This document shows positions 5,734 to 13,369 of a stretch of 13,502 nucleotides of DNA, piece after piece. The DNA comes from JAICQQ01 sp965651135 (GTDB lineage Bacteria; Myxococcota_A; Polyangia; Polyangiales; Polyangiaceae), in contig CBFGRJ010000184.1 in assembly GCA_965651135.1 (NCBI GenBank), positions 1 through 13,502 on the forward strand, written 5' to 3'. Below the pieces are notes generated by a model, which was not told the origin of the DNA, made no database searches, and saw nothing but the letters and a program-made list of their open reading frames with translations. The translations under genes were made by a program, and so were the position numbers. Each line of letters begins with the position of its first letter. Position 1 is the first letter of the stretch.

Positions 5734-7017
5734 CTAGAGGCCCATGATGAATTGTTCGAACAGCTGCTGGCCGGTTGGATCGGTGACCTCCGTGCCCAGC
5801 GGAGGCATGCTCCATTCCTGACCCTTGGTGAGGAAGCGCTGGTAGATGGCGCTGTTTTCGAGCGAGCCCGGATCGATGCGCTTGGTGGCTTCGAGCGCGA
5901 CGTCCTGTTTCGTGATGTCGACATCGACGATATCGAGGTAGGTCGAGCTTTCTTCGGCGCTGCCGCTCAGGTCGGCTACCTTGAGCCAAAGGTCCAGACC
6001 CGTCGTCGAATTGGCAGAGCCCTCCGAATTGTGGCAGGTGCCGCAATTGGCGTGCAGGTAGCCCAGGGTAGCGCGCGCTTGCTCGGACCAGCCTGCCGAA
6101 AATTCGAGCGTTTCCGCAGGTGGTGCCGTGAGCAAGTTGGCATCGAGCAATCGGTCCAAGGTCCATTCGTTCGGATCGTTCGTATCGACCGGGTCGTGTG
6201 CGAGCTGGATCGCAGAAAACCCCAAGGCCTTGTCGGGTTGCTGGCTGTGGCACGCCCAGCACTGATCGGAGTTGGGTACGTCGTGTTCGGTGCCGGAAGC
6301 GTTCATCATGCCGTCGGGGACGGCATCCGCCTCCGTTTGATCGTCACGCCACAGGTAGGCCACGGTGTACCAAGTGCCCGAGGGTTGCTTTTCGATGAGG
6401 CGAGTTTCTACGCGTACCCCATCGCGCGTGAATTCTTTCCAGAGTTTGGTCCCCGTGGGAAAGGACCAGTAGTCCATATCGGAAGTGTCGATTTGGGCAT
6501 CTGGGGGCAGCCAAATCCAGCGGCGCTTTTCGGCATCGTCGCTCCACAGTTGAAACTGCGGCGCGTAGAAGTGCACACCTTCGCCTAGGGTCGTCATGTC
6601 TTGGGCGAACAGCCCCGTTTGCGAGAGCTGGCAGGGCAATCGAGTCTTGAGTGTTCCGGTGTTGCAATCGACAGTCGAGCCGCCCCCGGTTCCCCCAGCT
6701 GTCGTCGCTGTGGTTTCGCCAGTGCCCTGACTGCTCGTGCTGCCGCCCGTGCCGCTGGCGCCGCCTTGACCACTCGTGGTCGAGCCGCCTGCGCCAGTCG
6801 TGGTTCCGCCGCTGGTCGTGCTGCTGCTCGTACTCGTCGGCGTGGCAGTGTTCTCAGCGCCGGTCGTACTGGAAGTGCTGGGAGAGGTCGTTCCCGTGCT
6901 GCTCGTCGTCGGGCCCCCAGTGTCAGCGGGCGGGGACTCCCCGCAAGCGATTCCGGCAACGCCTGCCGCAACAAGAGAAAGTTGCACCAACCTGGGAACG
7001 CGAGCCTGCACGCGCAT
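5734..7017 (-). CDS. Diheme c-type cytochrome lipoprotein, SO2930-like
   Basis: A 427-aa exported lipoprotein. Residues 1-24 form a signal peptide (basic start, hydrophobic 11-24) and Cys25 is the likely lipidated residue, with an atypical lipobox GIAC. Residues 30-115 are a Ser/Thr/Gly-rich flexible tether. The catalytic part begins near 116: FQLWSDDAEKRRWIWLPP (155-172) and WSFPTGTKLWKEF (184-196) are typical of the SO2930-like cytochrome family. Two heme-binding sites follow, CWACH at 253-257 and CGTCH at 325-329, with MPP at 404-406 as a likely axial Met. It probably passes electrons at the periplasmic or outer surface. The frame extends to a TTG at 7038, but ATG 7017 gives a normal signal peptide. 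It is divergent from the PQQ sugar dehydrogenase-like gene at 7263, a plausible electron donor, and the MTH1-like gene follows. Confidence 0.88.
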   Translation of the reverse strand: MRVQARVPRLVQLSLVAAGVAGIACGESPPADTGGPTTSSTGTTSPSTSSTTGAENTATPTSTSSSTTSGGTTTGAGGSTTSGQGGASGTGGSTSSQGTGETTATTAGGTGGGSTVDCNTGTLKTRLPCQLSQTGLFAQDMTTLGEGVHFYAPQFQLWSDDAEKRRWIWLPPDAQIDTSDMDYWSFPTGTKLWKEFTRDGVRVETRLIEKQPSGTWYTVAYLWRDDQTEADAVPDGMMNASGTEHDVPNSDQCWACHSQQPDKALGFSAIQLAHDPVDTNDPNEWTLDRLLDANLLTAPPAETLEFSAGWSEQARATLGYLHANCGTCHNSEGSANSTTGLDLWLKVADLSGSAEESSTYLDIVDVDITKQDVALEATKRIDPGSLENSAIYQRFLTKGQEWSMPPLGTEVTDPTGQQLFEQFIMGL

Positions 7018-7262
7018 GACGGTCAACGTTAGATCCAAAGGTGAGGGTGCGCACGCAAGATTGCATCGCGCGCGAGATGGCCGCGATCACTGCCGCTTCT
7101 TCGGATGGATTCGCGACTCCGCGTTTTGTATTTCGGCGTATGACATTTCTATCGATCGTGTCGCGTCGAAAAAAATAGAAGCGTGGCTCCAGGGGTAGAG
7201 AATGCTTTGAGAGCTGTTGGGTTGCTTGTCTTGAAGCCAGATGGCGGTACACACTCACCAAC
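7018..7262. promoter_or_regulatory. Divergent intergenic region carrying both promoters
   Basis: This 245-bp gap separates the cytochrome gene (leftward) from the sugar dehydrogenase-like gene (rightward), so it must hold promoters for both. It is distinctly more A/T-rich than its surroundings around 7118-7182, including a run of seven A at 7170-7176. I could not pick a convincing -35/-10 pair on either strand, and neither start codon has a clear Shine-Dalgarno sequence. Confidence 0.5.
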
Positions 7263-8867
7263 ATGCTTCGGTTAGCCCTCACACGACCTTACATTTTTTG
7301 TTCCATCGGGTCCGCGCTCGTCGTCGCGCTAGCTTGCGGCAGCGAAGAAAATCCAGGCACTGGTTCGGTTGGAACCAACAACGTGACATCGAACACTACC
7401 AATGGCCCTGTCACCAACGGCACCCCAGCCAGCAGTAGCAGCGGTGCCACGACGACCACGGGTGGAGCTTCCAACAGCGGGACATCGACCAATGCGGGCG
7501 TCGGGGGAACGAACAGTGCCACGACCGATGCCAACACCAGCATGGGCGGGACTTCTGCCGGTGGCACCAGCTCCACCACCGAAGGCACGTCCTCGTCGAC
7601 GGGCAGCGACACGACCGCTGGAGGCACCGGCGGCACGGGCGGTGGTGGTAACAACCCGATCGTCGGCACCGACAACTACGACTGTTCGCCTCCCGAGGGT
7701 GAGGTTCCACCCCTGAAGTTGACGCAGGTCGGTGGCAACTTGGCGCGGCCGGTAGACGTGACGCATCCACCCAACGATAACCGCCTGTTCGTCATACAGC
7801 TCGATGGCACTGTCCGCATCATCAAGGATGGTCAGCTCGTCGAGACTCCGTTTCTCAGTCTAGGCAACAAAGTCGTCGCGGGCGGTGCGGGCGGTGACGA
7901 GCGCGGTCTGCTCGGCATTGCCTTCCACCCCAATTACGCGCAAAACGGGCTCTTCTATTTGCACTACAGCGCGGGGTCCGGAGTGCCCGGTGCCAACACG
8001 AGTGACACCGTGATCGAGGAATACAAAGTGAGCTCCGATCCGGACGTGGCCGACCCCGCGAGCGCACGCGTGGTGCTCACGGTGGAGCAGCCTGACAACG
8101 GCAATGCGCTGTTCCTGAACCACAAGGGCGGCAGCATCAATTTCGGTCCGGATGGGATGCTCTACATCGGGTTGGGCGATGGTGGCGGCAGCGGTGACGA
8201 CCACGGTCCTTCCGGTTCCGGTTTCGCGCAGAACACCTCGATGTTGCTCGGCAAGATGCTGCGCATCGATCCGGTCGAGAGCGGCGGCCAACCCTACACG
8301 ACTCCGCCGGACAATCTCGTCCAAAGTATGCAGGGCGCCGCTCCCGAGATTTGGTCTTACGGCTTGCGCAATCCGTTCCGTTCGAGCTTCGATGCCTGCA
8401 CCGGAGATCTGTACATCGGCGACGTCGGGCAAAACGAATGGGAGGAGCTCAACATCCAGAAAGCGGGTGAAGGTCACAAGAACTACGGCTGGAACACCAT
8501 GGAGGCGCTCCACTGTTATGGCAGCCAATCTTGCGATCAAAACGGGCTGACGCCTCCTTTCATCGAACTGGACCGCGACGCCGGGAGATCCATCACAGGC
8601 GGGTCGGTCTATCGCGGTAGCAGTATCCCGGCGCTGCGCGGCGCTTACTTCTACGCCGACTACTCCATGAACAATGCCTGGTACTTACGTTATGATCGCG
8701 ATGCGGGCACTGTCTCGACTCCCGTTGCGGTCGCACAGGAATTGAATGTGACTAGCGTCGTGGCCATCAAAAACGGACCCGACGGTGAGCTCTACTTCGT
8801 GTCCCTGGGGCCCGCCATGGGGAACAATCCGGAGGGCGGTGTCTTTCGCCTAGAGGCAGCCCAGTAG
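7263..8867 (+). CDS. PQQ-dependent glucose/sorbosone dehydrogenase-like lipoprotein
   Basis: A 534-aa exported protein of the glucose/sorbosone dehydrogenase (GSDH) beta-propeller family, soluble aldose-sugar dehydrogenases that use PQQ and pass electrons to an acceptor. Signal peptide 1-24 ends in the lipobox ALAC, with Cys25 lipidated. Residues 30-130 are a Gly/Thr/Ser/Asn-rich tether. The propeller runs from about 150 to the end: ARPVDVTHPP (161-170), DERGLLGIAFHPNY (212-225), NHKGGSINFGPDGMLYIG (286-303) with His287 in the place of the catalytic base, LGKMLRIDP, then YGLRNPFRSSFD, GDVGQNEWEE, NYGWNTMEA, GGSVYRG and GAYFYADY, all standard for the family. Substrate is unknown and no PQQ synthesis genes are in view. 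It diverges from the diheme cytochrome gene and converges with the ECF operon, its stop lying 32 bp from that operon's last stop. Confidence 0.92.
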   Translation: MLRLALTRPYIFCSIGSALVVALACGSEENPGTGSVGTNNVTSNTTNGPVTNGTPASSSSGATTTTGGASNSGTSTNAGVGGTNSATTDANTSMGGTSAGGTSSTTEGTSSSTGSDTTAGGTGGTGGGGNNPIVGTDNYDCSPPEGEVPPLKLTQVGGNLARPVDVTHPPNDNRLFVIQLDGTVRIIKDGQLVETPFLSLGNKVVAGGAGGDERGLLGIAFHPNYAQNGLFYLHYSAGSGVPGANTSDTVIEEYKVSSDPDVADPASARVVLTVEQPDNGNALFLNHKGGSINFGPDGMLYIGLGDGGGSGDDHGPSGSGFAQNTSMLLGKMLRIDPVESGGQPYTTPPDNLVQSMQGAAPEIWSYGLRNPFRSSFDACTGDLYIGDVGQNEWEELNIQKAGEGHKNYGWNTMEALHCYGSQSCDQNGLTPPFIELDRDAGRSITGGSVYRGSSIPALRGAYFYADYSMNNAWYLRYDRDAGTVSTPVAVAQELNVTSVVAIKNGPDGELYFVSLGPAMGNNPEGGVFRLEAAQ

Positions 8868-8899
8868 GCCGAACGCAAGAGTCGACCGCACAGGGACTA

Positions 8900-10054
8900 C
8901 TATTCTTTCGCGCTCACCGGTGGCCACAGCTTTGACGCTTTGCGCGAGCTGAAATCGAGGCTGCCGTTGAGCGCCACACCGAGAAATAGTCCGGTGTGAT
9001 CGTGTGTCGACGGCCCATCCACGATGGGAATGACGCCGCCGCCGTAGCCGGCTTCCGAGTGCAGAGTGACGCCGAGCCGCGACCAAAGGCGGGCATTCAC
9101 CGAGATGCGCACGGCCACATCCCCGTAGATTTCACTCGCGCCCTCTTCTTCGGCTTCGGTACCGTCAGGACCTGCCGTGGTCACCAGGTTGCCGATGCCG
9201 ACGCGCGGCGTGACCGAAGCCGTCCAGCGACCGTTGGTGACATCGGCGACTCGGTAACCCAAAGCCAAATTGCCCACCACGACCGTCACGTCGCTGGTCG
9301 GTGAGGTTTGCACGGTTCCTCTGAGCAGGCTGGCGCCCAGCTCGGCTTGCTCCAAAGAAAACCCAGCATTCAGGCCGACCAGCGAGGTCGACAAGCGAAA
9401 CGTGCGCTGCTCGAAGCCGAACATCGCCAGCACGTGCACGCCCGGTGGTTCCGTTGGCTCGACCGGTTTGTCCTGAACCAAGGGCACGGGGGGCTCGCGG
9501 AAAGCATTGTCCACCTCCGGACCCAAGTCGAGAGACGGACCTACCGCGGCCATGCCTGCCGGCGCTGACTGGTCGGACTCGTCGGGCGCTCGGTCGGGTT
9601 CAGTGGTGGCATCGCCGCGGCTGCGATTACGGCGAAAGTCTTCCAGCAGCTCGGCTAGAGCCAGAGCGACGGTGCGCGGTTCGGACGAACGTGGCACGTC
9701 AGCCAGGCTGAAGGTTTCTTCGACGCTGCGGACCCCACGAGCCGCTCGGAGCACCAGCTGCTGGCGGGTTTCGCAATCGGTCCGTACCTCCAAAATGTAA
9801 TGGTCGTCGCTCTTCAGTGCGTCCAGCGGAATGAGCGAGATACCCTGAGCTTGAAGCTCCAATCCCAGGCTCTCGAAGAGTGCGCGGCCGTCGAGTCGCG
9901 GTGTGGCGCAATCCACGTGGACGAGCGCAGCGCCTGGAACCGGCGTCGATGATTGTGCCAGCGCTCTGGTCGAGCCGAGCAGGCCGATGGCCACGCAGGT
10001 GGTGGTCGAAGGCAACCGCAGTCGGCGCAGGCTCGAGCGCGCCTTTTGGGTCAC
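8900..10054 (-). CDS. Exported protein with C-terminal beta-rich domain, third gene of the ECF/FecR operon
   Basis: A 384-aa protein with a signal peptide (about 1-33, cleavage expected after ALA at 31-33). Residues 42-150 form an alpha/beta periplasmic domain with two cysteines (DCATP, DCETR). About 150-205 is a Pro/Asp/Glu-rich linker. From 205 to 375 come alternating hydrophobic strands with a porin-like or outer-membrane beta-barrel feel (HVLAMFGFEQRTFRLSTS, VVVGNLALGYRV, VTPRVGIGNL, VALNGSLDF). I do not recognise a family. The GTG start overlaps the FecR stop by 4 bp (GTGA), so translation is coupled, and this is why GTG is chosen. By position it is the candidate sensor or envelope partner of the FecR protein; that role is inferred. 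No TonB-receptor plug or TonB box is visible. Confidence 0.8.
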   Translation of the reverse strand: MTQKARSSLRRLRLPSTTTCVAIGLLGSTRALAQSSTPVPGAALVHVDCATPRLDGRALFESLGLELQAQGISLIPLDALKSDDHYILEVRTDCETRQQLVLRAARGVRSVEETFSLADVPRSSEPRTVALALAELLEDFRRNRSRGDATTEPDRAPDESDQSAPAGMAAVGPSLDLGPEVDNAFREPPVPLVQDKPVEPTEPPGVHVLAMFGFEQRTFRLSTSLVGLNAGFSLEQAELGASLLRGTVQTSPTSDVTVVVGNLALGYRVADVTNGRWTASVTPRVGIGNLVTTAGPDGTEAEEEGASEIYGDVAVRISVNARLWSRLGVTLHSEAGYGGGVIPIVDGPSTHDHTGLFLGVALNGSLDFSSRKASKLWPPVSAKE

Positions 10055-11367
10055 GGGGTGGCCCAGCGGCGAACATCCTCGGCGCGGCGGCCATTCGGAA
10101 AGCGGGCGAGGTAGCGCTCGGCCATGCGCGCCGCTTCTTTGGTCTGGCCCGATTTCGCGTAGGCTTCTACCAATCTGGCCGTGGCGTTTTCTTGAAGCGC
10201 CAGGGGCATGCCTTCGAGTGTTGCTCGCAGAGCTGCCGCTGCACGGGCGGGATTACCCCGCATGGTCATTCGCGCCACGGACATGGCTGCTAGGCCTCGG
10301 CGGGGGTCGAAGCGCGGCGCTAAGGCGATCACCTGTTCGAAGTATTGGAGGGAACGTTTGTAGTCGCCCGCCTCGCGAGCCCGATCGGCTTCGGCGAGCA
10401 GCGCGTCGATCTGCGGCGGCATCTTGCCGTTCGTCGCATTCTCGGAGCCCGTCGACGCGGGCAGCTTCGCCGGCGCGGCGCCGGTGCCGAGGGCGGGGGG
10501 CGCACTGGCGCTTTGGCGCGCGCCAGCGCGGGCCTCAGCCTTTGGACGGAACTCTTCGTCGGCTCTGAATTCTTCGTCGGCATTCAGAACGCCGGATGTA
10601 GCTTCATCGAGTTGCTCGCTCACCTTGTCGATTGCAGCGACGCCGGTGCCTTCGGCGGAGGGAGCGGCCTCCTGCGTTCGGCTAGGAGCACCAGCCTGGA
10701 CCATGGTCGGTGCTCGCAGGTGTTGGCCGGCGCCCAATCGCTGCTGGCCTCCAGGTACGGCGACGCCCCGCACCAGCACTAGACCGCGCTCGACAGAAAC
10801 AGTGACTTCGGTGTCACTGCGCGTCACCGTGAACCGTGTGCCCACCACCTCGACGCTGGTCAATCCAACCTCGACCACCCAGCGGCGCTTGGCTTGCGGC
10901 TTGACCTCGAACGTGGCGCTGCCACGGCTCAGCGCGGTCACGAACGAAGCGCTGTCGTTACTGACCACCTCGAGCCTGCTTTGTTGAGCGACCTGAATGC
11001 GCGAACCGTCCGATAGCACGACGTCGCGAGGAGTTGCTTCGGCCAAGAATGCGGAAGGCAGCTGCCCGGAGCTCAACCGGAGCGCATCGTCCGAGCCCCA
11101 GAACGCGAGGAGCCCCCGCGTTTGGGGCAGCACCAATACGATGGCCAGTAGCGCACTCGCCAGTGCAAGCGCCAGCGGCAGCCGTGCGCGGCTACGCGCC
11201 GGTGCGTGGAGCTTACCCTGCACGCGATGCCACAAGAGCGGCACGGTATGCTCGCTGAACCGGGGTTCCAACAGACTCGCCAGCGGAGTCCGATCCGGTG
11301 TTTTCAAGGCCGCGCTCGGGAACAAGGCGGGCGGCTTGACGCGAGGCCTGGAGACACGCTCGCTCAT
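10051..11367 (-). CDS. FecR-domain membrane protein with C-terminal TPR region (putative anti-sigma factor)
   Basis: A 438-aa single-span membrane protein. Residues 1-62 are a basic cytoplasmic segment, 63-81 a transmembrane helix, about 97-218 a FecR domain (LSDGSRIQVAQQSRLEVV, then FVTALSRGSATFEV, WVVEVGLTSVEVVGTRFTV and GLVLVRG). About 220-315 is a low-complexity Ala/Ser/Pro/Glu linker, and 318-438 is a helical tetratricopeptide-like region (GDYKRSLQYFEQVIALAP, KEAARMAERYLARFP). FecR proteins regulate their partner ECF sigma factor from the inner membrane in response to periplasmic signals. The N-terminal segment lacks the His/Cys zinc motif of ZAS anti-sigma factors. The ATG at 11367 overlaps the sigma stop (ATGA) and has AGGAG about 8 nt upstream. 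Coupled to the downstream gene by another 4-bp overlap. Reading frame open further upstream is a shadow of the sigma gene. The TPR fusion is an unusual addition to a FecR protein. Confidence 0.88.
   Translation of the reverse strand: MSERVSRPRVKPPALFPSAALKTPDRTPLASLLEPRFSEHTVPLLWHRVQGKLHAPARSRARLPLALALASALLAIVLVLPQTRGLLAFWGSDDALRLSSGQLPSAFLAEATPRDVVLSDGSRIQVAQQSRLEVVSNDSASFVTALSRGSATFEVKPQAKRRWVVEVGLTSVEVVGTRFTVTRSDTEVTVSVERGLVLVRGVAVPGGQQRLGAGQHLRAPTMVQAGAPSRTQEAAPSAEGTGVAAIDKVSEQLDEATSGVLNADEEFRADEEFRPKAEARAGARQSASAPPALGTGAAPAKLPASTGSENATNGKMPPQIDALLAEADRAREAGDYKRSLQYFEQVIALAPRFDPRRGLAAMSVARMTMRGNPARAAAALRATLEGMPLALQENATARLVEAYAKSGQTKEAARMAERYLARFPNGRRAEDVRRWATP
10549..10584 (-). repeat. 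Tandem 18-bp duplication in the FecR linker
   Basis: Two adjacent 18-bp units with a shared TCTTCGTCGGC-type core encode the repeated residues ADEEFR-ADEEFR (263-274) in the disordered linker. It looks like a simple in-frame duplication. Confidence 0.7.
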
Positions 11368-12038
11368 CGGTGGGTCTCCTCGGCTTCGCCCATCGAGCCG
11401 TGACTGTCGTCGCTCGAGTCTACGGTCAGGGAGCGAGTGCCCAGCGTCGCTTCCAAGTGAGTCACGGTGCGGGCGATCCTGCGCTTGGCGGTTGCCAGCG
11501 AGCAATTGCAGGCTTGAGCCACCTCTTCCAGGCTCAACCCTTCGACGTGTCGTAGCATCCAGGCGAAGCGTTGGTTGGCCGTGACCTTCGATAGCACGCG
11601 GTCGATGCAGGCGAGCTCGGCACGTGCTTCTGCGGAAGTTCCTGGCTTGGCCAGTGCTTCGAGCAGACCGTCTTCGGTGCTCCTGTCGAGGCCCAGCTTG
11701 CGTGCCAGCTTCCGCCTGCGGAAGCGCCGATGCGCCTGATGCACGGCAATCTGCAACAGCCAACCGCGCATGCGCGCGGGATCACGCAGCTTGTCTACGT
11801 CGCGAAAGGCTTCGACGAACGTGTCTTGTACGACGTCGTCAGCGTCGGAGCGGTTGCCGACCAGCCTGAGCGCCGTGCACCATACGGCCTTGACGTAGCG
11901 CCTGTAGAACGCTTCTCGTGCCCAGGGCTCCCCAGCTACCAAGCGGATGGCCAGATCGGCGTCGCTGATGGACGGCACGATGCTTTGCCCAACCGGCAGC
12001 GGGCTCGAATCGGCGACAGATGCGAGATGGGAAGTCAT
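11364..12038 (-). CDS. ECF-type RNA polymerase sigma factor
   Basis: A 224-aa sigma-70 family protein of the extracytoplasmic function class, with only regions 2 and 4. Region 2 lies at about 42-110: AFYRRYVKAVWCTALRLVG, the DADDVVQDTFVEAF core-binding and -10 recognition segment (65-78), and RGWLLQIAVHQAHRRFRRRK. Region 4 lies at about 146-198: LSLEEVAQACNCSLATAKRRIAR (168-190) is the helix-turn-helix reading the -35 element. An N-terminal extension of about 25 residues and a Ser/Asp-rich tail (203-224) flank these. ATG 12038 has no Shine-Dalgarno; an in-frame TTG at 12068 (AAGG upstream) would add 10 residues and remains possible. The stop overlaps the FecR start by 4 bp, so sigma and regulator are made together. 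Target promoters are unknown; autoregulation is usual in this class. Confidence 0.92.
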   Translation of the reverse strand: MTSHLASVADSSPLPVGQSIVPSISDADLAIRLVAGEPWAREAFYRRYVKAVWCTALRLVGNRSDADDVVQDTFVEAFRDVDKLRDPARMRGWLLQIAVHQAHRRFRRRKLARKLGLDRSTEDGLLEALAKPGTSAEARAELACIDRVLSKVTANQRFAWMLRHVEGLSLEEVAQACNCSLATAKRRIARTVTHLEATLGTRSLTVDSSDDSHGSMGEAEETHR

Positions 12039-12215
12039 CGAGGGAACAGCAGCTAACCCTGGAAGCAAAGGGCCTTCGAGGCAGCGAAGCGGCTCACGCC
12101 AAAATCAGCGTGCTAGCTATGAATTATGGGCCGATTCGGGGCATTGGGCGCGATCATTCGTGCGCGGCGATCCCTGTCGGGAAAGGTGGGCACCATGTTT
12201 CAGCCGCCTGGCCGG
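12039..12215 (-). promoter_or_regulatory. Upstream region of the ECF/FecR operon
   Basis: This 177-bp gap lies between the stop of the cysteine-repeat lipoprotein gene and the sigma start and should hold the operon promoter. On the minus strand a relatively A/T-rich patch (CATAATTCATAG, around 12117-12128) resembles a -10 element, but I see no matching -35 hexamer. No clear terminator hairpin with T-run separates the two genes, so partial read-through is possible. Confidence 0.4.
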
Positions 12216-13301
12216 CTAGGGTTGTAGCTGGCAGCGCCCGTCCACGCAGCGGTTGCTCAGGCAGTCGCGGTTCTGCGTGCAGGCTTGATCGATGCCGCAC
12301 TGCAGGCAGCGCCCGCCGCAGTTGACGTCCGTTTCAGAGCCATTTCTGACCGGATCGGAACAGGTCGGGGTCTGGCAGCGGCCGTGCGCGCAGGCCTTGC
12401 TGATGCAGTCAGCGGCGCTCCGACAAGCCTTTGTGTCGCCGCAGGCGTTGCAGCTGCCGCCGCAGTCGGTGTCCGACTCGTCTTGATTCTTGACGCCGTC
12501 GGAGCAGCTCGCAGGTTGGCACGCGCTTTGTTCGCATTTCTGGCTCTGGCAGTCCTCGGGTGCTTCGCAAGCGCTCAGATCGGGGCAGGGCGGACAACTC
12601 GGACCGCCGCAATCGGTGTCGGTTTCATCACCGTCGAGCGTGCTGTTGGTGCAGGATGAAAGCGCGCACGTACCCTCGGCACAGACCCCGGTTTCGCAAT
12701 CGCTAGGCGCGCTACATGCCGAGCCGATCGGGCAGGGATCGCAATTGCCTCCGCAATCGACATCAGTCTCGGTGCCGTTCTGAACCTGATCGTCGCAGCG
12801 GGCGGCGTCGCAAGTTCTGGCTGAACAGCGACCGCTCTCGCAATCCGCATTTGTATTGCAGCGCTGGTCGACGCCACACCCTTTGCAGCCGCCGCCGCAA
12901 TCCGGCGCGCTTTCGACCCAGTTCTGGATACCGTCGTTGCAGCTCGGTGTGATGCAGCGCCCCGCGACACAGCCAAGATTCCAGCAATCTTGGTTCGTCT
13001 CGCATGTTTGTCCGTCGCTGCACTGCACGCATTCGCTGCCCCCGCAGTCGATGTCCGTCTCGTCTTCGTCTTGAATGTCGTTGCCGCAATGGTCCGTGTT
13101 GCCGGTCCCTGCGCTGGCTCCGCCTGCGCCCGCGCCGCCGAGCGCTGTCTCACCGGCTCCGCCAGCTTGGCCAATGACCCCGCCGCTACCGTCGCCTCCG
13201 GGGAAGACGAATTTCGGGCTGTCGCAGCGAGGCAGCCAGCAAAGCCCTAGGCCTAGCAGCAAAGCTTGGATTGCCCGTGTTGCGTGGACGGTCCGTCTCA
13301 T
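12216..13301 (-). CDS. Lipoprotein with six eight-cysteine repeats
   Basis: A 361-aa exported protein. The first 20-25 residues are a signal peptide (RRTVHATRAIQALLLGLGL), with Cys21 or Cys26 as the possible lipidated residue; neither lipobox is canonical. Residues 34-70 are a Gly/Ala/Ser tether. Residues 72-358 are six tandem 45-49-residue repeats, each with eight cysteines in the spacing C-x13-C-x3/4-C-x2-C-x5-C-x5-C-x4-C-x4. Each also holds a version of N-x-x-E-T-D-x-D-C-G-G before the second and third cysteines. The even cysteine count suggests four disulfides per repeat and the conserved acidic residues could bind Ca2+; both are inferences. Similar Cys-rich repeats occur in myxobacterial surface proteins of unknown role. 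The ATG at 13301 has only a weak ribosome-binding site. It lies upstream of the ECF operon on the same strand and divergent from the 13411 gene. Confidence 0.88.
   Translation of the reverse strand: MRRTVHATRAIQALLLGLGLCWLPRCDSPKFVFPGGDGSGGVIGQAGGAGETALGGAGAGGASAGTGNTDHCGNDIQDEDETDIDCGGSECVQCSDGQTCETNQDCWNLGCVAGRCITPSCNDGIQNWVESAPDCGGGCKGCGVDQRCNTNADCESGRCSARTCDAARCDDQVQNGTETDVDCGGNCDPCPIGSACSAPSDCETGVCAEGTCALSSCTNSTLDGDETDTDCGGPSCPPCPDLSACEAPEDCQSQKCEQSACQPASCSDGVKNQDESDTDCGGSCNACGDTKACRSAADCISKACAHGRCQTPTCSDPVRNGSETDVNCGGRCLQCGIDQACTQNRDCLSNRCVDGRCQLQP
12228..13088 (-). repeat. Six tandem Cys-rich coding repeats, period about 144-147 bp
   Basis: Repeat boundaries taken at the first cysteine: 13088-12942, 12941-12798, 12797-12654, 12653-12507, 12506-12363 and 12362-12228. 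The protein spacing is nearly invariant while the DNA has diverged, pointing to old duplications kept by selection on the cysteines rather than recent expansion. Confidence 0.85.
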
Positions 13302-13318
13302 CGAGCCGCCCGGAGCCT

Positions 13319-13369
13319 AACCCAAGCCGACTGTTTTCACACTACCGGCTTTGGGAACCGGCTTTTGGG
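13319..13369. promoter_or_regulatory. Repeated motif in the divergent region, possible operator with ECF-like promoter
   Basis: In the 109-bp gap between divergent genes, ACCGGCTTTGGGA (13344-13356) is followed at once by ACCGGCTTTTGGG (13357-13369), and an inverted partial copy AACCCAAGCCG lies at 13319-13329. Overlapping these, GGAACC at 13354-13359 stands 16 nt before CGGTC (13376-13380), the layout of an ECF-type promoter reading toward the gene at 13411. No regulator can be named and the match may be chance. Confidence 0.3.

Noticed and set aside
5146..6588. 480-codon open frame on the plus strand opposite the Nudix and cytochrome genes
   Set aside because: It is antisense to two genes with clear family motifs, its product shows no recognisable domain, and long antisense frames are common in GC-rich DNA.
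11368..11763. Upstream extension of the FecR reading frame (570 residues in total)
   Set aside because: The extra residues are Arg-rich shadow sequence of the ECF sigma gene. The ATG at 11367 has a good AGGAG and the standard ATGA overlap.
12202..12217. Short inverted repeat after the cysteine-repeat gene considered as a terminator
   Set aside because: The stem is only 5 bp and is not followed by a T-run on the minus strand.
12216..13301. Cysteine repeats considered as a metallothionein or iron-sulfur protein
   Set aside because: The protein has a signal peptide and glycine tether, and the even, strictly spaced cysteines fit extracellular disulfides better than metal clusters.
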